Source of the DNA: an uncultured Lachnospiraceae bacterium
GTDB lineage: Bacteria > Bacillota > Clostridia > Lachnospirales > Lachnospiraceae
Length of the DNA stretch: 42,278 nucleotides
Assembly: GCA_947623185.1 (NCBI GenBank)
Contig: CANQGL010000013.1
Location: 1 to 42,278 of the forward strand
Reading direction: 5' to 3'
The translations under genes and the position numbers were made by a program. The notes below the pieces were generated by a model. It was given only the letters and a program-made list of their open reading frames with translations. It was not told where the DNA came from and searched no databases. Shown one piece after another: positions 23,827 through 31,726 of the stretch. Numbering within the stretch: position 1 is the first letter of the stretch; each line of letters opens with the position of its first letter.

Positions 23827-26800
23827 TCAGCTTATTTTCCACTGGACATGGCTCCCGCTCTCGTCGCGGGTGACGATCAGCTGGTCGTCGATCTCCTGTT
23901 TCAGTTCCGTCACATGCGAGATGATCCCGATCAGCTTCGATCCCTCCGCCATTTCCAGCAGCACCTTCACGGCCTGATTTCTGGAATGTTCGTCCAGCGA
24001 ACCGAAGCCCTCGTCGATGAACATGATATCGAGGTTGATCGACGCGGAACCCGCCCGGATCTGGTCGGCCGTGCCGAGCGCCAGAGCCAGAGCGGCCATG
24101 AACGATTCCCCGCCGGAGAGCGTGCGCACCTCGCGTTCGCGCCCCGTGACCGCCGAGTAGACCATCAGATCCAGTCCCCGGTTCTTTCCCTCACCGGCGC
24201 GCTCCAGAGAGACCGTCCGAAGTTCAAACTGGCCCGCGGACATTTCCCTAAAGCGGCGGTTTGCCGCATCGAGGATCTTTTCCAGATAATATCGCTGAAC
24301 AAAGGTCTCCAGATCCATGCGGGATCCCGTCACGTTTCCGGACACCAGCCTGTAGAGATGATCCAGACGCGCGTATTCCACGAGCATCGCGCTCCTGCTT
24401 TTGATTTTCGGTTCCAGTTCATCGTATATGTCTCTGTCCGCCTTTAAGCAGTCCCGGTACACCTCGTAGACCTCCCGGGCACGCTCGTACTCTTTCTGCG
24501 CCTGTTCGTTTCTCTGCAATAGCGCCTCGGGATCCGGCCGTTCTTTGCCGCCGATGTTCTCCGCCGCGGAACGTTTCAGAGTCTCGGCCTCCGCCCTGTG
24601 TTCCCTGTGTTCGTCCGCAGTCTTCTTCAGGCTGTCCGCATCCTCTTTTCTGTACTGCTCCGTAAGCGGCTTCCACTCGCTCTCCGAAAGATCCTTTTGC
24701 CGCATGAGTTCCTCATAAGCGGCCCTGCGTTCCTCATAGGCCGTCTCCATCTCGGGAAGCTGTTTCGTATAACTGGTGATCAGGCTTTCCGCCCCATCCA
24801 CTGCGGTCTTTGCGGTTTCAAGAGCCTGCTTCGCCAAAGTATGCAGTTCCTCGGCCGCGTTCTTTTCGTCCTCCGCCTGTTTCAGCGCCTTTTCGGCGTC
24901 CTCCCTCGTGGGATACTCTTTTGACTTTTCGCAGTTTGCGAGCGTGGCTTTTTTGCCCGCCAGTTCGGACGCGGCTTTTGAAAGCGCGGCGTCCGCCTCC
25001 TCCTTTTTGCTTTCCAGTTCCTTTCGTCTGTCGCTCACGCCGGACAAAGATCCCTGCAGCTTTGCCAGCTTTTCCCGGTCCGCGCGGATCCGTTCTCCGC
25101 GCTTATCAAGGTCCGTTTTCCAGTCCTTGATCCGGTCTGAAGCGGCCTGCAGATCAAGGCTCTCATCGTTTTCTCCGTTCTTCGATTCACAGTCGCGGTC
25201 TTCCGATTCGGTTTCCGCGATCCCGGCACTCTCTCCCCCGATCTTTACGCACAGCTTTTTGAACCCGTCCGCAAACGTCTTTTCTCTCTCCGCGAGCAAC
25301 GTCTTATCCGAGCCCGCCACGCCGGAAAGCTGTTCCTGCTCCTGGTTCAGCCGCTCCGCCTCCCGCGAAAGTTCCTCGATCGTTTCCCGCGAAATATCCC
25401 CGGTTTCCGCGCTCTGTGCGCACGGATGCGGATGTACGGTCGATCCGCAGACCGGACACGGCTCCCCCTCTTTCAGTCCCTTCGCCAGGAAACCGGCCTG
25501 TGCGTCCAGAAACGCCTGCCTCTTGGTCTCGTACTCGTTCTTGGTCTGCGCATAATTCTCTCTGGCGGTCCGGTAGTCCTCCTCCGAGCGTTTCGCCTTT
25601 TCCCTAAGTTTTCCGATCTCCTCCTGCTGCCCGTTCAGTTCCTCAAGGTCTTTTTCGGCCTCCCCGGCCCGGGCGCTCTCCGCCTCCCAGAGCGTATACA
25701 GCCGTTCCGTGCCCGCAAGCGCCTTCGCCTGCGCCTTCCATTCGGTTTCCTGACGGTTCAGAGATTCCAACTCCGTCTGTGCGTTTTCGGCTGTTTTCTT
25801 CGCCTTCTCCTGCGCTTTTTCCGCGGTTTCGACCGCAGCGGCCGCCGCTTCGATCTCCTCAAACAACCGGATCGCCCGTTCGGTCTTTTCGGAGACGGCG
25901 CTGTGCTCCCGGATCTTTTTGCCCAGCTCCCCGTTCGTCTCCGTCTCTTTATTCTTCGCGTCTTCCGCCGCCGCCTTAAGATCCGGCAGTTCTTCCTTCC
26001 GCTTTTTCAGCCCGGTTTCCGTATCGTCTCTGGTTTTCTTCGCGTCGTCGCAGCGCGCGGATTCCGCTTTGATCTCATAAGCCGCCCGGATCCGGGCGCT
26101 CAAAATCTCCGTTTTTCTGATCGTTTCTTCCTCTTTTGCGCACTCCGCAAGTTCCGTTTCGGCCTTTTCAAGCTGGTTGAAAAACTTCAGCAGGTTTTCC
26201 GCCTCCGCATAGGCGGCGATGCCCTCATTCTTTCGTTTTTCCGCATCGTCGGATTCGCGTTTCGCCTTCTTTTCCGCCTCGCAGAGCCAGCCGTTCAGCA
26301 GCCCGAGTTCTTCCAGGAGACGCTCCATGACCGCGGGCCCGCCGTCCGCCGCCTGTCTCTTTAAGGTGCCGATCTCGGCCGCCCTTTCGTACTCCGCGGG
26401 GATCCCGATCCGCGGGACGATGGTCCCGAACTCCGTCTTTACGATATCGATCTCCTTATCCTTCGCCTTTCTCCTCTCGTTCAGCTCCTCGGCGATCTTC
26501 TGGTACAGTCCGGTACGGAACAGCCTGCGGAAAATGCTTTTCTTTTCATCCGATTTTGCGCGCAGAAGCTCCATGAACTCGCCCTGCGCGATCATGGCGA
26601 CCTGCATGAACTGGTCCTTCGTCAGCCCCACGATCTCCTCGATCTTTCCCTTCGCTTCCTTCTGCGGATACTCCGTCCCGTCCGGCATCAGCAGGCACAC
26701 AGAACCGCTGACGAGCCGCGTTTCTCCCTTCGATGGGCCGCGCGTGACGGTTTTCAGGTACTGCGGCGTCCGCCTGACCGTATAGATCAGGTCCTCGTCG

Positions 26801-27066
26801 CCGCGGCGCTCCGAAAACGTCAGCTCCACGAACGGCTCCGTTCCGTGATCCGCGTAATGGCTCTGTAAAACGGTCCCCTCTTTTTTATTGGCGGACGAAC
26901 TCGCCTCGCCGTACAACGCGAAGACGATGGCGTCGAAGATCGTGGTCTTTCCGGCGCCCGTATCCCCGGTGATCAGAAAGAGATTCTGGCCCGGGCGTTC
27001 AAAATCGATCTGCGTCCTTCTCCCGTAGGAGCCGAACGCCTGCATAGTCAGTTTTAACGGTTTCAT
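23827..27066 (-). CDS. sbcC: Nuclease SbcCD, subunit C (Rad50-like ATPase)
   Basis: 1079 residues, full length. The N-terminal Walker A is GDTGAGKTT (residues 34-42). Long coiled coils rich in Glu, Lys and Ala follow on both sides of a zinc hook CPVC near the middle. The C-terminal ABC signature is TLSGGESFMAALALALG and Walker B LDIMFIDEGFGSLD. It tethers and processes DNA ends and hairpins with SbcD. Only one base separates it from the sbcD stop. Confidence 0.97.
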   Translation of the reverse strand: MKPLKLTMQAFGSYGRRTQIDFERPGQNLFLITGDTGAGKTTIFDAIVFALYGEASSSANKKEGTVLQSHYADHGTEPFVELTFSERRGDEDLIYTVRRTPQYLKTVTRGPSKGETRLVSGSVCLLMPDGTEYPQKEAKGKIEEIVGLTKDQFMQVAMIAQGEFMELLRAKSDEKKSIFRRLFRTGLYQKIAEELNERRKAKDKEIDIVKTEFGTIVPRIGIPAEYERAAEIGTLKRQAADGGPAVMERLLEELGLLNGWLCEAEKKAKRESDDAEKRKNEGIAAYAEAENLLKFFNQLEKAETELAECAKEEETIRKTEILSARIRAAYEIKAESARCDDAKKTRDDTETGLKKRKEELPDLKAAAEDAKNKETETNGELGKKIREHSAVSEKTERAIRLFEEIEAAAAAVETAEKAQEKAKKTAENAQTELESLNRQETEWKAQAKALAGTERLYTLWEAESARAGEAEKDLEELNGQQEEIGKLREKAKRSEEDYRTARENYAQTKNEYETKRQAFLDAQAGFLAKGLKEGEPCPVCGSTVHPHPCAQSAETGDISRETIEELSREAERLNQEQEQLSGVAGSDKTLLAEREKTFADGFKKLCVKIGGESAGIAETESEDRDCESKNGENDESLDLQAASDRIKDWKTDLDKRGERIRADREKLAKLQGSLSGVSDRRKELESKKEEADAALSKAASELAGKKATLANCEKSKEYPTREDAEKALKQAEDEKNAAEELHTLAKQALETAKTAVDGAESLITSYTKQLPEMETAYEERRAAYEELMRQKDLSESEWKPLTEQYRKEDADSLKKTADEHREHRAEAETLKRSAAENIGGKERPDPEALLQRNEQAQKEYERAREVYEVYRDCLKADRDIYDELEPKIKSRSAMLVEYARLDHLYRLVSGNVTGSRMDLETFVQRYYLEKILDAANRRFREMSAGQFELRTVSLERAGEGKNRGLDLMVYSAVTGREREVRTLSGGESFMAALALALGTADQIRAGSASINLDIMFIDEGFGSLDEHSRNQAVKVLLEMAEGSKLIGIISHVTELKQEIDDQLIVTRDESGSHVQWKIS

Positions 27067-27067
27067 C

Positions 27068-28222
27068 TCACTCCGCCTCCCAGACCTTATTGATCACATC
27101 GCGCAGGATCTTTCTCTCCTCCTCGTCGGTCTCCCCGAGAAACGCGCAGCACAGCTCGAACGGATCGAGGTCCGGCGCCGCCTCCGGGCTTCCGTCCCCG
27201 TAATCGTTCCGCCTTAAGCCCTCGCGCCGGATCTCCAGAAGATACGGAAACGCCATCCGGAGCCTGTCCTGCATGTCGATCACGTCCAGATCGATGCGGT
27301 CGGTAAGAACGACCCGAACAAGATCCGGGCACGCCTGCTTAAGCACCTCGCTTAACGTTCCCCGGATCACGCGCACCTGTCTGAGCGGGATCAGCGGCAA
27401 CACCGTCGTCCTGACCGGACTTCCCTTTTCTCCGAGCTCCGCCATGACGATCCCCTTCTGCTGCCCGGCCTCGCTCACGGAACAGGCCAGCGGCGTTCCG
27501 CAGTAGCGGATCGTATCGCTCCCGACCTTCATGGGCTTGTGGATATGGCCAAGCGCCGCGTAATCGAACCGCTCCAGGATACCGGCGGACACCTCGTCGA
27601 TGTTTCCGACGGTCCTGATCTCCGACTCCATCCGCTCGACGTCCTCGGCCTTCTTCCCCTTCGGCAAGTAAAACTGATGACTGACAAGGACGTTCCGCTC
27701 GCTCTCGTCGATGTCCTCCCGTTCGATCAGTCGCCGCACCGTCTCGTCGTAGGAAAGGCCGTTCCCGTTCTCATCCGTTCCGACCACCTGCCGGACCATG
27801 GACGGCTTTACAAAGGGAAGGAGGTAAAAATTCACCTTCCCATACTCATCCGAAAGCGTCACCTTTTCGATGTGTTCGTTTTCGCTCTGCGGCGGCTGCC
27901 CGACCATGTGGATGTTCTGTTTCGAGAGCACGCTCCGAAAGCAGTTGATCCGCGGCGCGCTGTCGTGGTTCCCGCTGATCATCATGACCGAAGTCTCTGG
28001 CAGCGCACCGGAAAGCTTTGTGATGAACCGGTCAAAAACCTCCACGGCCTCCGCGGACGGGACCGCATTGTTGTAGATATCCCCCGCGATAACGACCGCG
28101 TCGGGGCGCTCTTTTACAGCGGCCCCGACGATCCGGTCCAGTATGTATTCCTGATCTTCAAGCAGATCGCGGTTGATCAGCTTTAATCCGATATGCAGAT
28201 CCGAAATATGAAAGATCTTCAT
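27068..28222 (-). CDS. sbcD: Nuclease SbcCD, subunit D (Mre11-like)
   Basis: 384 residues. Metallophosphoesterase motifs are present: FHISDLHIGLKL near the N-terminus, VIAGDIYNNAVPS, MISGNHDSAPR, the later HQFY, and ALGHIHKPM. It is the Mn-dependent nuclease of the SbcCD complex. ATAAGGAG precedes the ATG. It lies directly before sbcC in one operon. Confidence 0.96.
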   Translation of the reverse strand: MKIFHISDLHIGLKLINRDLLEDQEYILDRIVGAAVKERPDAVVIAGDIYNNAVPSAEAVEVFDRFITKLSGALPETSVMMISGNHDSAPRINCFRSVLSKQNIHMVGQPPQSENEHIEKVTLSDEYGKVNFYLLPFVKPSMVRQVVGTDENGNGLSYDETVRRLIEREDIDESERNVLVSHQFYLPKGKKAEDVERMESEIRTVGNIDEVSAGILERFDYAALGHIHKPMKVGSDTIRYCGTPLACSVSEAGQQKGIVMAELGEKGSPVRTTVLPLIPLRQVRVIRGTLSEVLKQACPDLVRVVLTDRIDLDVIDMQDRLRMAFPYLLEIRREGLRRNDYGDGSPEAAPDLDPFELCCAFLGETDEEERKILRDVINKVWEAE

Positions 28223-28292
28223 TCTCCGTAAACTCCTTATCCGTTAGCGGTACGCCCGCCTTTTCATCGACACGAAACGGATCCGTCGGCGC

Positions 28293-29507
28293 CTATTCGT
28301 ACCGGAGCGCCACGATCGGGTCCTCCCTGGCCGCCTTTAAGGCCGGGTACATCCCGAAAAACGCCCCGATCGCCGCCGCGAACGCCACCGCCATGACCAC
28401 GACGATCGGCCGGATCACCACTTCCTGTTCGAGCAGATTTCCTCCGAGATTCAGGAGCCCGGTCGCGAGCAGCACGCCGATCGCGCCTCCGAATGCGGAA
28501 AGGATCGCGGATTCGGTGAGGAACTGCAGGAGGATATCCCAGGTACGCGCTCCGAGCGCCTTGCGGATCCCGATCTCCCGCGTCCGTTCCGTGACCGACA
28601 CCATCATGATATTCATGATACCGATGCCGCCAACTACGAGCGAGATAGCCGCGATACCGCCCATGGCCACCGAGAACGCCACCATGAACCCGTCCACCTG
28701 CGCCATCTCGTCGACCGCCGAGAAGACGTAGAAATCTTCCGGATCGCGTTTCTTCATCCGCGCGATATAAGCGGTGGCACGCTTTACGAAATCCGATACG
28801 TCGATGCCTTCCTTCGCGTACATATGGCAGGACAGGAACCGGTCCCCCGGCCCGGTCAGGATCGTCCACGGAATATAGGCGTAGCACTCGTCGTCTTTGA
28901 TATCATCAAAAAATACGATAAGAATGTTCGTTTCCTTCTCGTATATGCCGACGACCGTATACTCATCCGTATACCCGTTGACCGTGGAGCGGAACTTCCT
29001 GCCGACCGCTTTTTCGGTCCCGAACAGCATCTTCGCCGCGTTCTCGTCGAGCACCGCATTCTTCCTGCGTCCGAGGATATCTTCCTCGTTCAGGAAGCGA
29101 CCGCTCAAAAGCTTTACAGGCACGGCGTCCGGATAGTTATAATCGACGCCCGTGTAGGTGATCCCCTTCCGGGTGCGGCCGACGGTCACCGTGCTCTTCG
29201 CCTTCGCGTCGGAGTCCATATAGTCGATCTCGTCCGCAAACACGCTGCGGATCTGTTCCAGCTCGTCGATCGTGTAATAATCGCTCTCCCTTACGTCCGT
29301 GACCTTGTCTTCGTCGATCTCGATATAGGCCTGCATGACGCCGTAAGAGTCATAGACGTCGTCGATGATCAGGCGCATACTGTCGCCGATGGAGACGATG
29401 GTGATCACCGAACCGATGCCGATAATGATCCCCAGCATCGTTAAAAACGACCGCATTCGGTTGGCAAGGATGGCCTGAAACGCCATCCGCATGTTTTCAA
29501 TCAGCAT
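28293..29507 (-). CDS. MacB-type ABC transporter permease
   Basis: 404 residues. A first membrane helix (FLTMLGIIIGIGSVITIVS, about residues 20-38) is followed by a large MacB_PCD-like extracytoplasmic domain and then three C-terminal helices in the FtsX-type core, with GGIGIMNIMMVSVTERTREI conserved. MacB-type permeases do not carry substrate across by a channel; they drive an extracytoplasmic partner, here the membrane-fusion protein. The start overlaps the end of the ATPase gene by 11 bases. Last gene of the kinase-MFP-ATPase-permease operon. Confidence 0.9.
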   Translation of the reverse strand: MLIENMRMAFQAILANRMRSFLTMLGIIIGIGSVITIVSIGDSMRLIIDDVYDSYGVMQAYIEIDEDKVTDVRESDYYTIDELEQIRSVFADEIDYMDSDAKAKSTVTVGRTRKGITYTGVDYNYPDAVPVKLLSGRFLNEEDILGRRKNAVLDENAAKMLFGTEKAVGRKFRSTVNGYTDEYTVVGIYEKETNILIVFFDDIKDDECYAYIPWTILTGPGDRFLSCHMYAKEGIDVSDFVKRATAYIARMKKRDPEDFYVFSAVDEMAQVDGFMVAFSVAMGGIAAISLVVGGIGIMNIMMVSVTERTREIGIRKALGARTWDILLQFLTESAILSAFGGAIGVLLATGLLNLGGNLLEQEVVIRPIVVVMAVAFAAAIGAFFGMYPALKAAREDPIVALRYE

Positions 29508-30307
29508 TTGCGGCCTCCTCTCTCCGGTACAGGCTGCCGTACAGGTCGCTGATGTGCTGCTTTCCGCTGCGCTTCGTGGGTTCCGGGTTCTTCTCGTCGC
29601 TGATCACACGGCCGTCGGAAAAGCGGATGATGCGGTCTGTGTAGGCCGCGATGTTGTCCTCATGGGTGACGACGACCACGGTCGCCCCGGCCTCGTGGAG
29701 CTCCGCGAAGATCTCCATGATCTCGATCGAGGCGGCGGTGTCAAGGTTCCCGGTCGGCTCGTCGGCAAGGATCAGCGGCGGTTCGTTCGCCAGCGCGCGG
29801 GCGATCGCCACCCGCTGCCTCTGGCCGCCGGACATCTCGTTCGGCATATGGGTCAGGCGTCCGCCCAGGCCCACGCACTCCAGAAGCTCCTTCGCCCGCT
29901 TTGTGCGCTTTGCGGCAGGGATGCGGGCGTAGGTCATCGGCAGTTCCACGTTCTTTAAGGCCGTCGTGCGCGCGATCAGGTTGAACGACTGGAACACAAA
30001 GCCGATCTTGCGGTTGCGGATCGCCGAGAGCTCGTTGGGAGAAAGTTCCGCCACATCGGTCCCGTCAAGGTAGTAGTGCCCCAGCGTCGGCCGGTCCAGG
30101 CAGCCGAGTATGTTCATGAGCGTCGATTTTCCGGAACCGGAATGGCCCATGATCGCCACGAACTCGCCGCGGCGGACCGTCAGATTGATGCGGTTTAGGC
30201 CGAGCACCTTGATCGCGCCCGTATCGTAGATCTTGACAAGATCCGTCAGGCGGATCAGTTCATCCCCCTGCTTTCCCCGAGGTGAGGATGTTTTTCTTTC
30301 CCGGCAT
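29497..30307 (-). pseudogene. MacB/LolD-type ABC ATPase, 5' end frameshifted
   Basis: The body is a normal ABC ATPase: Walker A GHSGSGKST, signature [15 protein letters not shown], Walker [13 protein letters not shown] and the H-loop THE. The proper ribosome site AGGAGG and ATG (30307) read MPGKKNILTSGKAGG and then stop. In the other frame the family-like LIRLTDLVKIYDTGAIKV precedes the body. Removing one G from the five-base run at 30264-30268 fuses both into 269 residues. Read literally, translation would start at GTG 30207 (236 residues) or at a CTG before LIRL. The GTG form lacks the first strand and the A-loop tyrosine. It may be a working gene with a sequence error, or a phase-variable tract. 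Confidence 0.7.
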
Positions 30308-30319
30308 GGCGCGCCTCCT

Positions 30320-31726
30320 TTACTGCAGGACGGCGGCTGCCGCCATACCCTCGGTATAATCCACGGAAGGAGCCGCGACCACCTGCGTCTGCCCGTCGAC
30401 GGTCTCTCCCTCTGCCGGGATGATCTCCACGTCGACGTCGTTGTCGATGCCGAGCGTGACCGGGATCTGATGGATCGCGCCGTCCCGGACCGTCTGTATG
30501 TAGATTTTGTCTCCGATCTGCAGCACCGCGGAGACCGGCACCGTCAGCACGTTCTCGGCCGTGTCCAGAATGATCTTCGCGCGGGCCGTGATACCTGCGA
30601 TCAGCTTAGAATCTTTGTCCGTAATGCGGATGGTAGTCGGGACGACGCGCTCCGTCGAGCTGCCGTCCTTCTCCTCGCCGGTCGGTGAGATCGAGACGAC
30701 CTCTCCCCGCAGTTTTTCGTCGCCCAGGATATCGGCGGTGATCTCCGCCTCCTGTCCCACGGAGACCTTTCCGACGGAATATTCGCTGATCTGCACCTTC
30801 ATTTCAAGCGTATCCAGATTCATGATCTCAAAAAGCGGCGTACCGTCGTCATCCGAGCGGTCGGCGAATCGGCCGACTCTCGTGTTGACGCGCACCAGCG
30901 TCCCGTCGATCGGGGCAAAGATCTGCGTATCATCGATCTGCCTCAACGCTTTCTCATACTGCAGCCTTTCCGACTCGGCCTTTATGCGGTAGCTTTCCGG
31001 GGCCACCGCCTTTCCGTTCTCTATCGTATAGGACCGTCGCTCGCGGACCGCGTCGTTGAGCGCCGCCTGCGCTTCCTCCAAATCGACCTGCGGCACACTG
31101 CCGCCGTCGAACAGCGCTTTGATCCTGTTGTAATTGTCCTGCGCGGTCTTTACATCCTGCACGGCCTTTTCATAGCCCAGTTCCGCTTCCCTGTCCATCT
31201 CCTCGCAGGTGCTCACCGCCAGATCGTAGGCGCTCTTTGCGATCTCAAGGTCCCGCTGCAGTTCGGTATCGTCGAGGACCGCGATCAGCTGCCCTTTCCT
31301 TACCCGGTCGCCCTCCGAGACCGCGATCCGCTTGATCTCCGCATGGATGTTGGAGACGATATCCACGCTGTCCGTACCCGAAACCGGCCCGCTGACCGTG
31401 AGCGTGCTCTCGATGTTCTTATAGGCGGGAATTATCACCGCTACCCGCTGGGAATCTCCCCCGCTGTTTCCGAGCACAAAAAACGCTCCGGCGGCAAGAA
31501 CGAGCAGGACCGCCGCGATGATGATCCTGCGCCTGCGCCGTTTCCGTTTCTTGATACCCGGATTTTCCGGGAGGTCTCCGTCGTGTCCCAGAAGACGTTC
31601 GATCTCCGGATCGGCCGCGGCGGCGCTTTTTCCCTCCGGTTTTTCTTCTGCTCTCTTTTCGGTCCTCTCTTCGATTTTCTCTTCGGTTTTCTTTTCGGTT
31701 CTCTCTTCCGCTTTTTCTTCCGTCAT
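30320..31726 (-). CDS. Membrane-fusion (HlyD/MacA-type) efflux adaptor
   Basis: 468 residues. The N-terminal tail is charged and repetitive (TEKKTEEKIEERTEKRAEE), then a basic patch (KKRKRRRRR) and one membrane helix (about 68-85). The outer part has the lipoyl half-motifs, VSEGDRVRKGQLIAVLDD and IFAPIDGTLVRVNTRVG, around a coiled coil, then a beta-barrel. It links to the MacB-type permease. Its ATG overlaps the stop of the sensor kinase as ATGA, so it is translationally coupled to it. Confidence 0.88.
   Translation of the reverse strand: MTEEKAEERTEKKTEEKIEERTEKRAEEKPEGKSAAAADPEIERLLGHDGDLPENPGIKKRKRRRRRIIIAAVLLVLAAGAFFVLGNSGGDSQRVAVIIPAYKNIESTLTVSGPVSGTDSVDIVSNIHAEIKRIAVSEGDRVRKGQLIAVLDDTELQRDLEIAKSAYDLAVSTCEEMDREAELGYEKAVQDVKTAQDNYNRIKALFDGGSVPQVDLEEAQAALNDAVRERRSYTIENGKAVAPESYRIKAESERLQYEKALRQIDDTQIFAPIDGTLVRVNTRVGRFADRSDDDGTPLFEIMNLDTLEMKVQISEYSVGKVSVGQEAEITADILGDEKLRGEVVSISPTGEEKDGSSTERVVPTTIRITDKDSKLIAGITARAKIILDTAENVLTVPVSAVLQIGDKIYIQTVRDGAIHQIPVTLGIDNDVDVEIIPAEGETVDGQTQVVAAPSVDYTEGMAAAAVLQ

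Noticed and set aside
25426-26364. Plus-strand open frames opposite sbcC
   Set aside because: The repeated Phe/Leu/Arg pattern mirrors the Glu/Lys coiled coil of SbcC on the other strand.
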